12,887 nucleotides of DNA, from contig JADGIZ010000198.1 of NCBI GenBank assembly GCA_027604665.1, positions 7,142 to 20,028 of the forward strand, given 5' to 3'. Positions within the stretch are counted from its first letter, which is position 1. Every line of letters starts with the position of its first letter. Made by a program: the position numbers and the translations under genes. The stretch comes from Polyrhizophydium stewartii. Lineage: Eukaryota; Chytridiomycota; Chytridiomycetes; Rhizophydiales. Under the pieces are notes generated by a model. It was given only the letters and a program-made list of their open reading frames with translations. It had not been told where the DNA came from and did not search any database. This document shows, piece by piece, positions 1 to 8,863 of this stretch.

Positions 1-2
1 TT

Positions 3-230
3 AATACTACTTATGTTAATATCGATGCACAGCAATTTCTATTAGCCCTTGAATCTTGTAAAGTCATGATTAAACCCCATAGTTTGAAAGATAAACTAGT
101 AGATTCCAATTATAGTTTTATATTGCTGTTAAAGTCAAAGGTGAGTAATTTAGATTCAGACAAACTCGGCCGAAGGGCGAGTTCCCGCGGACGCGGCAAC
201 TCTAATTAGATCAATTCATTCTGGTTTTAA
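3..230 (+). CDS. 3' end of an unidentified CDS, 5' end outside the window
   Basis: A frame is open from the first bases of the window (first codon at 3) to TAG at 207-209, or to TAA at 228-230 if TAG is read as sense. The first 50 or so residues look like normal protein, with mixed charged and hydrophobic residues (NIDAQQFLLALESCKVMIK and onward) and no internal stop of any kind. The last 15 or so residues, KLGRRASSRGRGNSN, are encoded by the GC-rich hairpin element at 164-202, so the original C-terminus appears to have been replaced or extended by that insertion. I do not recognise the family. A tail of a plasmid polymerase, an intronic endonuclease or a ribosomal protein are all possible. 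Bases 19-35 recur exactly at 4728-4744. Confidence 0.45.
164..202. repeat. GC-rich hairpin element A
   Basis: Two mutually exclusive stems can be drawn. The first is ACTCG (164-168) with CGAGT (178-182). The second is GAGTT (179-183), C, CCGC (185-188), loop GGAC, GCGG (193-196), C, AACTC (198-202), with a C-C mismatch in the middle. The second stem has the same layout as the element at 10261-10283. It lies at the end of the CDS at 3-230 and contrasts sharply with the AT-rich surroundings. It resembles the mobile GC clusters and double-hairpin elements of fungal and algal mitochondrial DNA; mobility is inferred. Confidence 0.7.
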
Positions 231-698
231 TTAGAGATGCAACCTATTAAACTAGGGTATTCATTGTAAGTTCTATAGTATTGTCGGTTTTACCATGTTA
301 TTATTGGTTAGACCAAGATACTTGTTGTAAGTTCCCTGTTAAGATATTCATTGTAAGTTCTAGGATATTATTGGTTTGACCAAGTTATCAATGGTTAGAT
401 CAAGTAATTAGTTTAATACTTTATTGTTCTGTTTTAAGTTGTATATCTAATAGTTGTTGTCATGAATATATTTAATTGGATCTTGACTTTCTATCTTTTA
501 GATTTTAACCTGATAAATTACATTTAATACTGTTATGCTAGTTGTTATTACTGTCTTACTTGAATCAATGCTGTTGTATAAGTAAGCAGGAATTTTCTCT
601 TTTAACCCCAGATATTTAACATTAAGCTCGAGATTTCTAGTTTAATTCTGAGTATCTTAATATTAATCACTTTAAATCGTTGCAATTATACTTTAAGT
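231..698. other. AT-rich spacer with a composite direct repeat
   Basis: No gene is visible. A repeat is present: an 18-bp string (TATTCATTGTAAGTTCTA) occurs at 258-275 and 345-362. Each copy is followed by a TTATTGGTT(A/T)GACCAAG box, at 301-317 and 368-384. A looser third copy (TTGTTGTAAGTTCC) lies around 323-336. The rest is AT-rich with frequent stops in all frames. Confidence 0.6.
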
Positions 699-1013
699 AT
701 GAACCGCTTAATATTAAATATTAACCGTAAACATTTGATTAACTCTCTTGGTTTGAGTTTACTATTGGCTAAAAAGTCTAAATAGAACATCCTTCTTAGC
801 TATGATTATAGAGATGGGTTAATTATTAGGGGTACTATATACCAATTTCCTTCAAATAGACCCATTAGCCTTAAATATACTTCAAATAGAACTATTAGCC
901 AGCACGAAGTGCTTCCTATTATAAGTAGAAATAGACCTAATCCAGATGGGTCGCAATTCAATTCGATGCGAAGCCGTCTAATATCAATATTAACCATGAT
1001 TATTGGATATTAA
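699..1013 (+). CDS. Possible small ORF read through one TAG; no known family
   Basis: From ATG at 699 the frame runs 104 codons to TAA at 1011-1013, with one TAG at 783-785. Under the standard code it would break there. The product would be basic. Its middle carries two 10-residue units that start SNRPIS and SNRTIS, from a 30-bp DNA duplication (copies near 850 and 880). A perfect micro-hairpin, AGCAC-GAA-GTGCT, lies inside at 901-913. The same frame continues after the TAA with 76 hydrophobic codons and one more TAG to TAA at 1242. I see no family motif. In AT-rich DNA with TAG ignored, frames of this size occur by chance, so it may not be a gene. Confidence 0.25.
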
Positions 1014-2403
1014 GTAGATCTGGATTGGAATTGTAACACTGACTATTGTATTAGATTCTGGCTGATTATTACTGGCAATTAGCTTGTATACATAGCTCTA
1101 GTCATAGCTAGTCCATTATTGTCATTGTCTGCAGAATCTTTATTAGTAATAGTTATAAACAGCACTATAACTTCAATAATATCAGTATTACAATTGCGAT
1201 TTATTTATATTGTACAATATCTGATTCTGGCTAATATGCATTAACAGCACTCAATAGATTAATAGCATAAATATTATTAGTGATTCTTGACAGCACTATA
1301 GATTTTAATTTTATATTAGGTTATAGTCTCCACCCTCAATATATTAATAGCATAAACATTGGGAGTGATTCCGCATCGCTTCAATGTAATAGCAATAGAG
1401 TAAGTTTATAGCACAATATTAATAGCAGGAGGGATTGTAATTCAATAGAGTTGGTTAAAATTCATACTTTCTATTTTGACTATCAATTAATGTTATTACC
1501 TGTGCATATCTATAGCTGTATATATCTATTTGTGATTATGTTATGAGTTTAGTTATTAACCCTCTAACATCATGGATTAGGCTAGATATTAATTAGGTAT
1601 AATAATGTTATGTATTAGGCGATTTACCAATAGAACATTGTGAGTTAGGCAATAATACAACCCAATATAGCTTTGGGCTAATAATCAAACCCAAGATATA
1701 TTTAGAATCAACATTAAACCAATAGCTAGTATAATAGTTATAATTTATACCAATAATAGCTAGACTTATGGTAATAATTATATTTAATACCAATTAATCA
1801 ATATTAATAATAGTATATTAGTTAAGAATTAGATTGGTGCTCCGCAATGGTTAGAATTTATATTAATAGCTTTATTTATATTGTAAGAATCATATCAATA
1901 GCTATATTTATGGTTAATCAGAAATTACAACGCGAGTCTAATAATATTGACATCCTATATTAAACACTAAAATTAAATTTGAAGATTAATAGGCAAACAA
2001 TTCGATTTTTATAGTTATGGCCGTTGTATGTATATATTTATAGTTAGTATTATTAGCTTCTATTTATTAGTTTGGATTGAATATTATCCGAGAGTTAATA
2101 TCAGCGATGTGCATTATATTGACGATTGTGATAGCACCGATAGTATAGTTTTCCTTATTAGCTATTAATCAATATAGCACGAATATCGATTTAGACAGTC
2201 AGGGATATGGTTATAATTATTAGCTATGTGCATTCCATTATACGGGAGATGCTAGTTAGAGTTGCGTCAGCATCGTATTAGATTATGGTTAGAATTAATT
2301 AGATTCCTATTGATATTCAGTACTTACCTAATATTAAATAGTTAAGTGTATTAAGTCTTATGTTAGATTACATTCCATGCCATTTGATTAATTAGAGTGA
2401 TTA
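1014..2403. other. AT-rich spacer
   Basis: There is no recognisable gene. The sequence is dominated by variations on TATTAATAGC and ATTAGCTAT. One clear direct repeat is annotated separately at 1250-1371. The short ORF that can be drawn on the minus strand at 1608-1793 is hydrophobic low-complexity sequence and was not accepted. Confidence 0.55.
1250..1371. repeat. 37-bp imperfect direct repeat, two copies
   Basis: Copies at 1250-1286 and 1335-1371 both begin CTCAATA, share TTAATAGCATAAA and end AGTGATTC. They differ at about 5 of 37 positions. The second copy has GGG where the first has ATT. The period is 85 bp. The intervening sequence carries a CAGCACTATA string also seen near 1160 and 1290. 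Confidence 0.6.
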
Positions 2404-2583
2404 TTACGACCCTGTTAGAATCATTGCGTTGCGGAGCATCGCACCAACCAAAAGACCGTGTATCACGCCAGGCCTAGAGGCGAAATTAACAAGTAAAGTT
2501 CCTGACAGCATCCACCCAAAGGAAATAAGCATTAAATGTTCGATAACAGCCTTGAGCAGTTCTACACCTCCGGTTCCGAGGGA
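2404..2583 (-). CDS. Possible membrane-protein fragment, unidentified
   Basis: On the minus strand a frame with no stop in the standard code runs out of the GC hairpin at 2584-2615 and ends at TAA (2404-2406). It reads GGVELLKAVIEHLMLISF, then a hydrophobic stretch with GWMLSGTLLVNF, ASRPG and LLVGAMLRNAM. The residue mix would suit one or two membrane segments, and its codons are less AT-biased than those of the polymerase remnants. The plus strand is also open here (2429-2638), so the true coding strand is uncertain. No start codon is obvious because the upstream end merges with the hairpin element. No function is proposed. Confidence 0.25.
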   Translation of the reverse strand, partial: SLGTGGVELLKAVIEHLMLISFGWMLSGTLLVNFASRPGVIHGLLVGAMLRNAMILTGS

Positions 2584-2615
2584 CCCCCGGGCCCGAGGGG
2601 GCCCCCGTAGGGGCC
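2584..2615. repeat. GC double-hairpin element
   Basis: Two stems sit side by side and share two bases: CCCCC (2584-2588) with GGGGG (2597-2601), and GGCCCC (2600-2605) with GGGGCC (2610-2615) around a CGTA loop. The block is almost pure G+C in an otherwise AT-rich molecule. The tandem-hairpin shape is that of the double-hairpin elements described from chytrid and other fungal mitochondrial DNAs. Confidence 0.7.
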
Positions 2616-2798
2616 TCTTTGCTACAATTATTTTGTAATATAAAAGTAATTATGGAATTCATATTTTAAGAAAGTTATGCAAGAATTTTCTTGGAATTTA
2701 GATAGTCGTGGTGGTGATGGCAATCGCCACCACCACAACTTTATACACCCTTTGGTCACGCTAGGCCTAGCGTACCGAAGGACTCCCAAAATAAGTAA

Positions 2799-3029
2799 GT
2801 TAGTTAGTTTTTCATTGCAATAATTAATAAAGGGCACGTCCGTTCCGAGGGGACTCTGTACCCCGAGGTCCATAGGAGGCCGGGCTGGCAGAGAATAATA
2901 GATCCAAAGGTAAATAACCTGAGAATTAATGTGGTGTCGTTAGGGGTGGAGGTAACTCCACCACCTACACCACCGGGCATACTGACTATTAATTTGACAC
3001 CAAACATATACAAATTCTTCCTAATCTGA
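2799..3029 (+). CDS. Possible coding remnant, unidentified
   Basis: The frame runs from GTT at 2799 to TGA at 3027-3029, with one TAG at 2805-2807. It reads FFIAIINKGHVRSEGTLYPE, continues through RRPGWQRIIDPKVNNLRINV, and ends PGILTINLTPNIYKFFLI. The residue composition is protein-like, including a proline-rich turn encoded by the hairpin at 2945-2962. If TGA were read as tryptophan the frame would continue about 18 codons further. It overlaps another open frame (2650-2823) in a different phase. No family match is recognised and the opposite strand is also partly open. Confidence 0.25.
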
Positions 3030-5090
3030 GGTTTACACACAAATTAGGTATTAATTTATGTCTCAGGTATAATAACAGCCAGAATTTAAGTCCCACGAAG
3101 TGGAATAAAGGTTTCGAAGCTCTGCAACGAACTTTTAATAATCTAGCAATATAAATATCAACCTTGAGTTGTGTAAACTATCATTTAGTCTATTAAAATG
3201 GGGATATTAGAGCCTCGAAGATGCCAAGATATAGATACATGAGGAATAAAATAGAACTCTAATGATAAACTAAAGTAAGTATGGATAATATGAATCACCT
3301 CTAGATTTGGTGAGGAGCACCCCCCCCTATTTATTAATTTGACTCAATTACATTGGGTGAAAGTAAAGCTATAGCAATAATAGACTAAATATGTGAGTAT
3401 CATAGGTGACTTAATTATTAGCTTATAAATTAGAGCGGAAGAAATTGACAGATATAATTTATAATTCTAGTTGAATCCTAATTTATCTAAAATTGTAACT
3501 ATTCCCTTCAACTAATCGTTGAGGGGGGTAGAATAAATTCAGCTTTAGCTGGATAAGATGTTTATAAGTAAAATAAGGTCCACATTAATAAAGAGGTAAT
3601 AGGAATGTTTAGGTACTATGTACCCAATGATTAATAATTAGACATACAATAAATTAAATAAGTTAATAGGGCTTAGAATCTAGCACTTATCTGAGTATTT
3701 CTACAATAAGCATATTAATAGATGATAGTATAATATAACTATTTGGTTAATAAATTTGATAAGGTAGACATAAGCTGTCGGCTATAAAACACAATGAATA
3801 AAGAGTATAAATGTTAATAATCCTGAAGGACGCAAGGACTGAAGTCCAGTCGGAAAGTAAAAAATAGAGGAGAGAATGAATATTAAGCTAAATTAAATAA
3901 GATAGGTTAAGTATGTTGCTATCAATTAATAAATATGAGAGAAATAAGTTGAAATATATGGATACATTCTATATTGTATCTCTTAGTACTGTATCTATTC
4001 TAGGTGTCCAACCTAGGTTAAATAAAGAAGGTTATATGCATATTATTATTAACCCATTACTCTCTATCAATCAGTAGGAATCTCCTAGATTAGTCCGGCT
4101 TTGCGGGTAAAACCCTTCCAAATACGGGAGTTAGTTAGTCCTATTATAATATATGTTCAACTCTAAGTATATAATAGACCGGATCTATTATATCTGCAGC
4201 TGCAGCCTAATCCTAATTATAAACCATTACATATGATAGATAATATTAGTTAAATAGAGTATCTTATTAATATCTCAAATCGAAATAACCAGTACAACAT
4301 TATTATCAGTATTAGTGTAAATACATTTAATTGTATTATTAATTATGGATGTAAATAATATATCTTAGCTTATTAGTCTATTAATCTTATAATTAGACAT
4401 TCCTTTAATACTGCACTTAATCTATTGAAGCTGTATATCTAAATTATAAATCTATATTGGAATCAAATTATTGTATAACTATATGATTACCCTTACTAGT
4501 ATTGCTATAGTATTATCATAACTAGTATTGCTTTTTACTCTTAAATATAAGGAAATAAATGAGCTCAATTAGGATAAGTAGATATTACTATTAGTTAAAC
4601 TTGAATATAAGGGTGTACAATTCAATCTAGTATACCTCTATTAGCGACAGTTACTAATTCTAACTGTAGTCTACCCATAAATCTCAATCTGTTACCCATT
4701 AATTTCATATATATTGGATCTAAATATATATCGATGCACAGCAACCATACTTCTGATCTATTTAATAACATTTAAAGCATTAATAATTATATTAGTGGGA
4801 ATCAATAGCATAGTGGTGTAATCTATAATATCTAGTAGAATCAATAAGAATCCGGGGATTTCATTCCATTTAACTTTGCAACATTCTATAGCTACCTTCC
4901 AGCCGAATGTCTTTATAGTTATTTCGGCTTATTTTAGGAGCGTTGAAGTTAGAAGAATCCACACTATTTGTAACAGTATCTTTAAAGACTTATCTAAGAT
5001 ATAAACAAGCGAAGCTTGGTAACTAATTCCATATATTAAGTAATAACGGGAATTATCTTATCTTAAATATAATAAAGTCCCCACTGGACC

Positions 5091-5116
5091 TCGGGACAGT
5101 GGTCCCATCGGAGTAA
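5091..5116. repeat. GC element with two competing hairpins
   Basis: CCACTG (5091-5096) pairs with CAGTGG (5107-5112). Alternatively GGGAC (5103-5107) pairs with GTCCC (5112-5116). The stems share bases, so only one can form at a time, as in element A at 164-202. The surroundings are AT-rich. Confidence 0.55.
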
Positions 5117-5960
5117 TAAAAGTATAGAGATAATATTAGGATGTCTAAATTTTGGATTAAGTAGGATAGTATCTACTCCATTATATTATAAATAACATAC
5201 TAAATATGAATAAGATATTAATATTGGAAATTACTAACTTATTTAAGAATATCAATAACATTGCAGAGCACCGGTAATAAAAGTAGCGAGAAGTAAAGAA
5301 TAAGCAAGATTAATTAGTAATTATTTAAAGATCCGAAGGTCGGCTAAAATATAGTGATAGTCTAAAGCATAAAGACTAGGAGTAATTAAGTCTAGAAATA
5401 AAAGGTAATAAATTGAATAATAAGTAGATTAATCTCGGTTGAGATTAATAAAATAAGTAGTATATGATTAGAACTTCTAATTAAATAAGTCAGGTAGTTA
5501 TTCAGATGGGAACAATAATGTAATAAAACTATTGTGCTCGTTCGGGTCCGGAGGCCAACCCTCACTCTCCCGCGCAATTAAAGGTCATTGTGTTAAACAT
5601 AACTTAGCTAGAGTAATTAGTTATTAATATTTAATAGTATATATATGTTATTGTAGTACTGATTTTAATCAGAGTATAGTTCCTAAGTATATTTATTGTT
5701 GAATATATGCAAGGTCTCTTATAAGATTGTAAGGCTATAATAATAAGTTCTAAATATGTTATATGTTAGATTAACAGGAAAGCTAAGAGTATATCATTAT
5801 TATTAATTATCTCTAGTATTAAATTGATTAATATTACTTATGCTCACAGACTTATTTAGTAGTCATTATATATGGTATCTTATGAATAAGGACAACATAC
5901 ACAGAAATAGTAATTGGCAGTCAGGATGTATATTGAAGATTATATAGTGGTGGTATAGTA

Positions 5961-6008
5961 ACCTACGTACAACTTATAGTAATTAAGTGACCTACGTACA
6001 ACTTATAG
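5961..6008. repeat. 19-bp exact tandem repeat, period 29
   Basis: ACCTACGTACAACTTATAG occurs at 5961-5979 and 5990-6008, separated by a 10-bp spacer. Each copy contains the palindromic core TACGTA. No gene overlaps it. Confidence 0.75.
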
Positions 6009-6592
6009 GGATTTAGCCCGTCGTATCCTTAACTATAAAGAATAGTACTTTGGAACTCCTTATTAGTCAAGTTCTAAAATATATCATATCTCATTAATTG
6101 CGTGAGCATCGAATAATTCATATGCTTATTAGTATTGGATAGTAGATACATCTTGATAGTATCGCAAATGATAACCTAGTAGTTAGTTGTTATAAATAAC
6201 TAATTCTTTAGTATGTAGTTCAAATTGTATTAAGAATAACTCTAATTATAGATAGTTTAGGATAACCAATATTTATGTATAAAGTTATAATAGATGCAAG
6301 CGAAGCTTGGAGATAATTACTTATTAATAGTTAGCTAAAGTATACCATATACAATAAGGAATGAAGAGATCTATGTAGTATTATTAAGATTGCGAAGCCT
6401 CGGGATAGTTTATATGTAATTATAATAGTAGTATTTATAAGTGTTTGGGTCACTCCGTGAATTATTAGTTATATATATATCAGAATTATTGATTAGTAAT
6501 AAAGGGATCAATTCTAGTATGTTAATATATTTGATAACAGTATGTATTTATAAGTAATATATAATAGTCTTGATCATATTTATAATAAAATA

Positions 6593-6690
6593 GGGAAGAG
6601 TGAATTGGTTATTTATAATATAATAAGAGAAGAGTGAATTGGTTAGATATAATAATAGAGGGAAGAGTCAATTGGTTAGATATAATATTG
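6593..6690. repeat. 33/34-bp tandem repeat, three copies
   Basis: GAAGAGTGAATTGGTT starts at 6595 and 6629. A third copy starts at 6662 and has one change (GTCAATT for GTGAATT). Copies two and three also share the following AGATATAATA. The first copy has diverged after the core. Confidence 0.75.
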
Positions 6691-6803
6691 AACAGCCACG
6701 ATCCGTAATTAGAGTTTGGAATAGACTTAAGAGATTATAAGTAAGATAGTAGTAATAATATTGGAAATGTCATTTAGATTAGGTGTTATGAACACTGCAT
6801 AGC

Positions 6804-7058
6804 TTGTGGACTCGCCAACCCTCAAATACTTTACTTAGAGTGTATCCACTCCAATTTATTTATGTGTTACAATACTACATATCTCGAAGAAGTTCTAGAA
6901 ATAGCCTTGTAGAGCCAAAAATAAGCCTAGTAGTGGTCGATATGACCCTTGTAGTGGCAAATATGACCCTTGTAGGGGTCTATTTGCCCTTGTCCCGATG
7001 GGCTCCCAGCCCAGAGGTCCGGGAGAAGAGCTATTTTATAAACTTTAGAGCGATTTAG
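6804..7058 (+). CDS. Doubtful ORF containing a 7-residue repeat
   Basis: The frame starts after a TGA at 6789, has no ATG near its beginning (first usable codon TTG at 6804), and runs 84 codons to TAG at 7056-7058. Its middle holds three 7-residue units, VVVDMTL, VVANMTL and VGVYLPL, from the 21-bp tandem repeat at 6930-6992. The minus strand is open over the same repeat, as expected for a repeat unit that is a multiple of 3 and has no stop in either direction. No family is recognised and there is no ribosome-binding logic to judge. It may only be an open stretch created by the repeat. Confidence 0.15.
   Translation: MWTRQPSNTLLRVYPLQFIYVLQYYISRRSSRNSLVEPKISLVVVDMTLVVANMTLVGVYLPLSRWAPSPEVREKSYFINFRAI
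6930..6992. repeat. 21-bp tandem repeat, three copies
   Basis: The units start at 6930, 6951 and 6972 and share the frame GTAG-GG-----AT-TG-CCCTT. The third copy is the most diverged. The last unit runs into a GC-rich palindromic stretch (GTCCCGATGGGCTCCCAG). Confidence 0.7.
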
Positions 7059-7140
7059 GGTGAGCGACCTGAGGGGTGAACCTGGTCTCTTAGATCTATA
7101 GTAAGCAAATACTAGTAAACCATGTATCCAATATCTTCGA

Positions 7141-7164
7141 TGGCGAGCCAAAGGCGCATCGCCA
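7141..7164. repeat. Nested hairpin element
   Basis: An outer stem TGGCGA (7141-7146) with TCGCCA (7159-7164) encloses an inner hairpin GCC-AAA-GGC (7147-7155). This marks the left edge of the hairpin-repeat cluster that follows. Confidence 0.6.
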
Positions 7165-7189
7165 ATACTTGTTAAGTCAAAATAGTACT

Positions 7190-8290
7190 ACTAGCCCCTT
7201 CGGTACCTATTAAACGGTCCAAAGTACCTGGACTCCTAAAGTCGACATACTAATAAGACTAGATGCTTTGCATCCCAAATTGCGCTGCACCGACCGAAGG
7301 ACGGACCCTATTCATTACCACTTATCTCCTAATCCTAACAAAACCAGTACTAAATCTATATATTATGGGACTCTGTTCCAAGTCTCGGGATACATTAACA
7401 ACAAGAGACTAGACTACTACGTCGTCATAGAGTAGGACAGTAGTCTAACAAGACTAGACCCTTTGGTCATAAGAGCTACTATTTATTTATAGTAAGGCTA
7501 GCCTCCCTGTAGTCTACATATAAACAACATTAAACACTATTAAACAGATATTTAAAGGTCATTTACGTATTATTGACAACTTTAAGCATTCTATTTACAG
7601 TTCATTACCATCTATCAACACTCCCTTTACCCTTTTATAAACAAGAATGGGACAATGGAACCGACAAGTACGGATGCTCCATCCTAATAGCTACTCTCGG
7701 GCACTTCGGGCCCGGACTTCTCCCGTCGTGAATAGTAAGAGACTCGAACCTTCTGTTCATAATTAACAGCAATTGGAGTACTAGACCTTTGGTCATAATA
7801 AAACAATATAACAAGACTAGACTCGTCAGACTAGCAGCAATAATAGTAGACAGTCAAGCTGCTTTGCATCATATCTATGGCGTAGCCTGGTTATTAACTA
7901 CATTATAAACAACAAGATTGGACTCCTGCTGTCGTCAGATTAACAAGACTCGACCCTTCTGGTCATAATCAACAGCTACAATATATGGCGTAGCCTGATC
8001 TCTGGTTACTAACTACTATAAGATAAAACAAGTCTAGAGGGTTTGCCCCATATAAACGACATTAATATTAACAAGACCAGATGCTTTGCCTCTTATATGG
8101 GGAACGTAGTGAACCTAGACTCCTCCCGTCGTCATAAACAAGACTAAACTCGTTTCAGTCGTCATAATAGCTGCAATAATAGTGGCTAGTCAAGCTGGTT
8201 TGCATAATATCTATGGCGTAGCCTGGTCTCTGGTTACTAACTAACTCAATAATTAACGATACCAGACTCCCTGGGTCGTCATATAAGAAT
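7190..8290. repeat. Cluster of hairpin-bearing repeats
   Basis: Variants of (A)ACAAGACTAGAC, each followed by a short hairpin, recur across 1.1 kb. The hairpins differ in sequence but keep their pairing: GATGC-TTT-GCATC (7262-7274), GACC-CTTT-GGTC (7457-7468), GAAC-CTTCT-GTTC (7746-7758), GACC-TTT-GGTC (7784-7794) and GACC-CTTCT-GGTC (7952-7964). A longer unit of about 75-105 bp, ending in CTATGGCGTAGCCTGG and then TTACTAACTA, is present at 7811-7901, 7943-8018 (partial) and 8138-8244. Its GGC-GTA-GCC hairpin lies at 7879, 7987 and 8215. No open reading frame of note spans the cluster. The paired changes suggest that structure, not sequence, is kept or copied. Confidence 0.7.
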
Positions 8291-8863
8291 CTAAAAATTA
8301 GACTGCCTCTATATGATATTAATCTAATAATATTGACACAATATATAACGAATTACGGATTGATAAAATATTGTCCCGATATGAAAATAGCTAAGTATTA
8401 ATTCAAATATTAACAATTTCATATCAATCTAAACCCTAATCAATAATAAATATACAACAATTCTGACATTAGACTAGCTATTAGTAAGGTGGTAACCTAA
8501 ACTATCCCTAATGTTAATACAATAGGATCCGGAGGCCGGTCAGCACTAAATAGTACAAGCAAGTCTAGGTCTTCGACCATAATAGCAACAAGATATTTAT
8601 CCCGAGGGACGCCTTGCCAAAGGTCCAGTCGGAGCGGAATGAAGGGATAAGTGACGGACTAATAAACTAACCAGGATAACTAACTCTAGGATTAACTTCC
8701 TTAGAGATTGATTACTCTTTTACAAACAGATACACATTAAACATTCATAAATTACTTTAATTAGTCATATCCTATACTTCATTGAACCACTATTAATCAA
8801 TCACAGCTAATATGACATTCTATTATATTTCATACATTACCCTAGTTATTAGTAATAAACTCA
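8291..8863. other. AT-rich spacer with a competing inverted repeat
   Basis: No gene is seen. GATATGAAA (8378-8386) pairs with TTTCATATC (8417-8425), a 9-bp perfect stem. GATTGATA (8358-8365) pairs with TATCAATC (8422-8429). The two right arms overlap. A GC patch with TCCGGAGGCCGG lies around 8530, and another GC-rich palindromic patch lies at 8600-8635. Confidence 0.5.

Larger units (their letters stand above)
2404..3029. other. GC-richer island open on both strands
   Basis: This stretch of about 625 bp is visibly richer in G+C than its surroundings and has long open frames on both strands, unlike the spacers beside it. It holds three large hairpins: 2584-2615, 2708-2736 (stem GTGGTGGTG/CACCACCAC) and 2945-2962 (GGTGGAG-GTAA-CTCCACC). 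Plus-strand frames at 2429-2638, 2650-2823 and 2799-3029 follow each other in three different phases, as a frameshifted remnant would. A minus-strand frame at 2404-2600 is membrane-like. I could not match any of them to a family. An insertion from another genome, or a decayed gene invaded by GC elements, both fit. Confidence 0.45.
3030..6592. other. Long AT-rich spacer with dispersed micro-hairpins
   Basis: I find no gene with a recognisable motif. Features seen are: a C8 tract at 3320-3327; CCAC-GAA-GTGG at 3093-3103; a wobble hairpin CCCTTCAAC/GTTGAGGGG at 3504-3526; CAGCTTTAGCTG at 3540-3551; GGACTGAAGTCC at 3836-3847; CAAGC-GAA-GCTTG at 5006-5018 and again at 6297-6309; and TCAC-TCC-GTGA at 6450-6460. 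Both strands are interrupted by TAA throughout. Frames of up to about 85 codons appear if TAG is ignored (for example minus strand 3638-3892), which is near chance expectation in sequence of this composition. Confidence 0.5.

Noticed and set aside
1608..1793. Minus-strand hydrophobic ORF
   Set aside because: It is low-complexity AT-rich sequence with I, Y and N runs; its length is within chance.
3320..3327. C8 homopolymer as a functional site
   Set aside because: It is a single tract with no paired G run nearby except G6 at 3523-3528; nothing indicates function, and it may be a length error.
3638..3892. Minus-strand frame of 85 codons when TAG is read as leucine
   Set aside because: With only TAA and TGA as stops, frames of this size are expected several times in 13 kb of this composition; no motif was found.
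6927..7151. Minus-strand ORF of 74 codons
   Set aside because: It is open only because the 21-bp repeat lacks stops on both strands; it has no family features.
7190..8290. CRISPR array
   Set aside because: The repeats are irregularly spaced, vary in length and lack uniform spacers; no cas-like gene is present and the context is mitochondrial.
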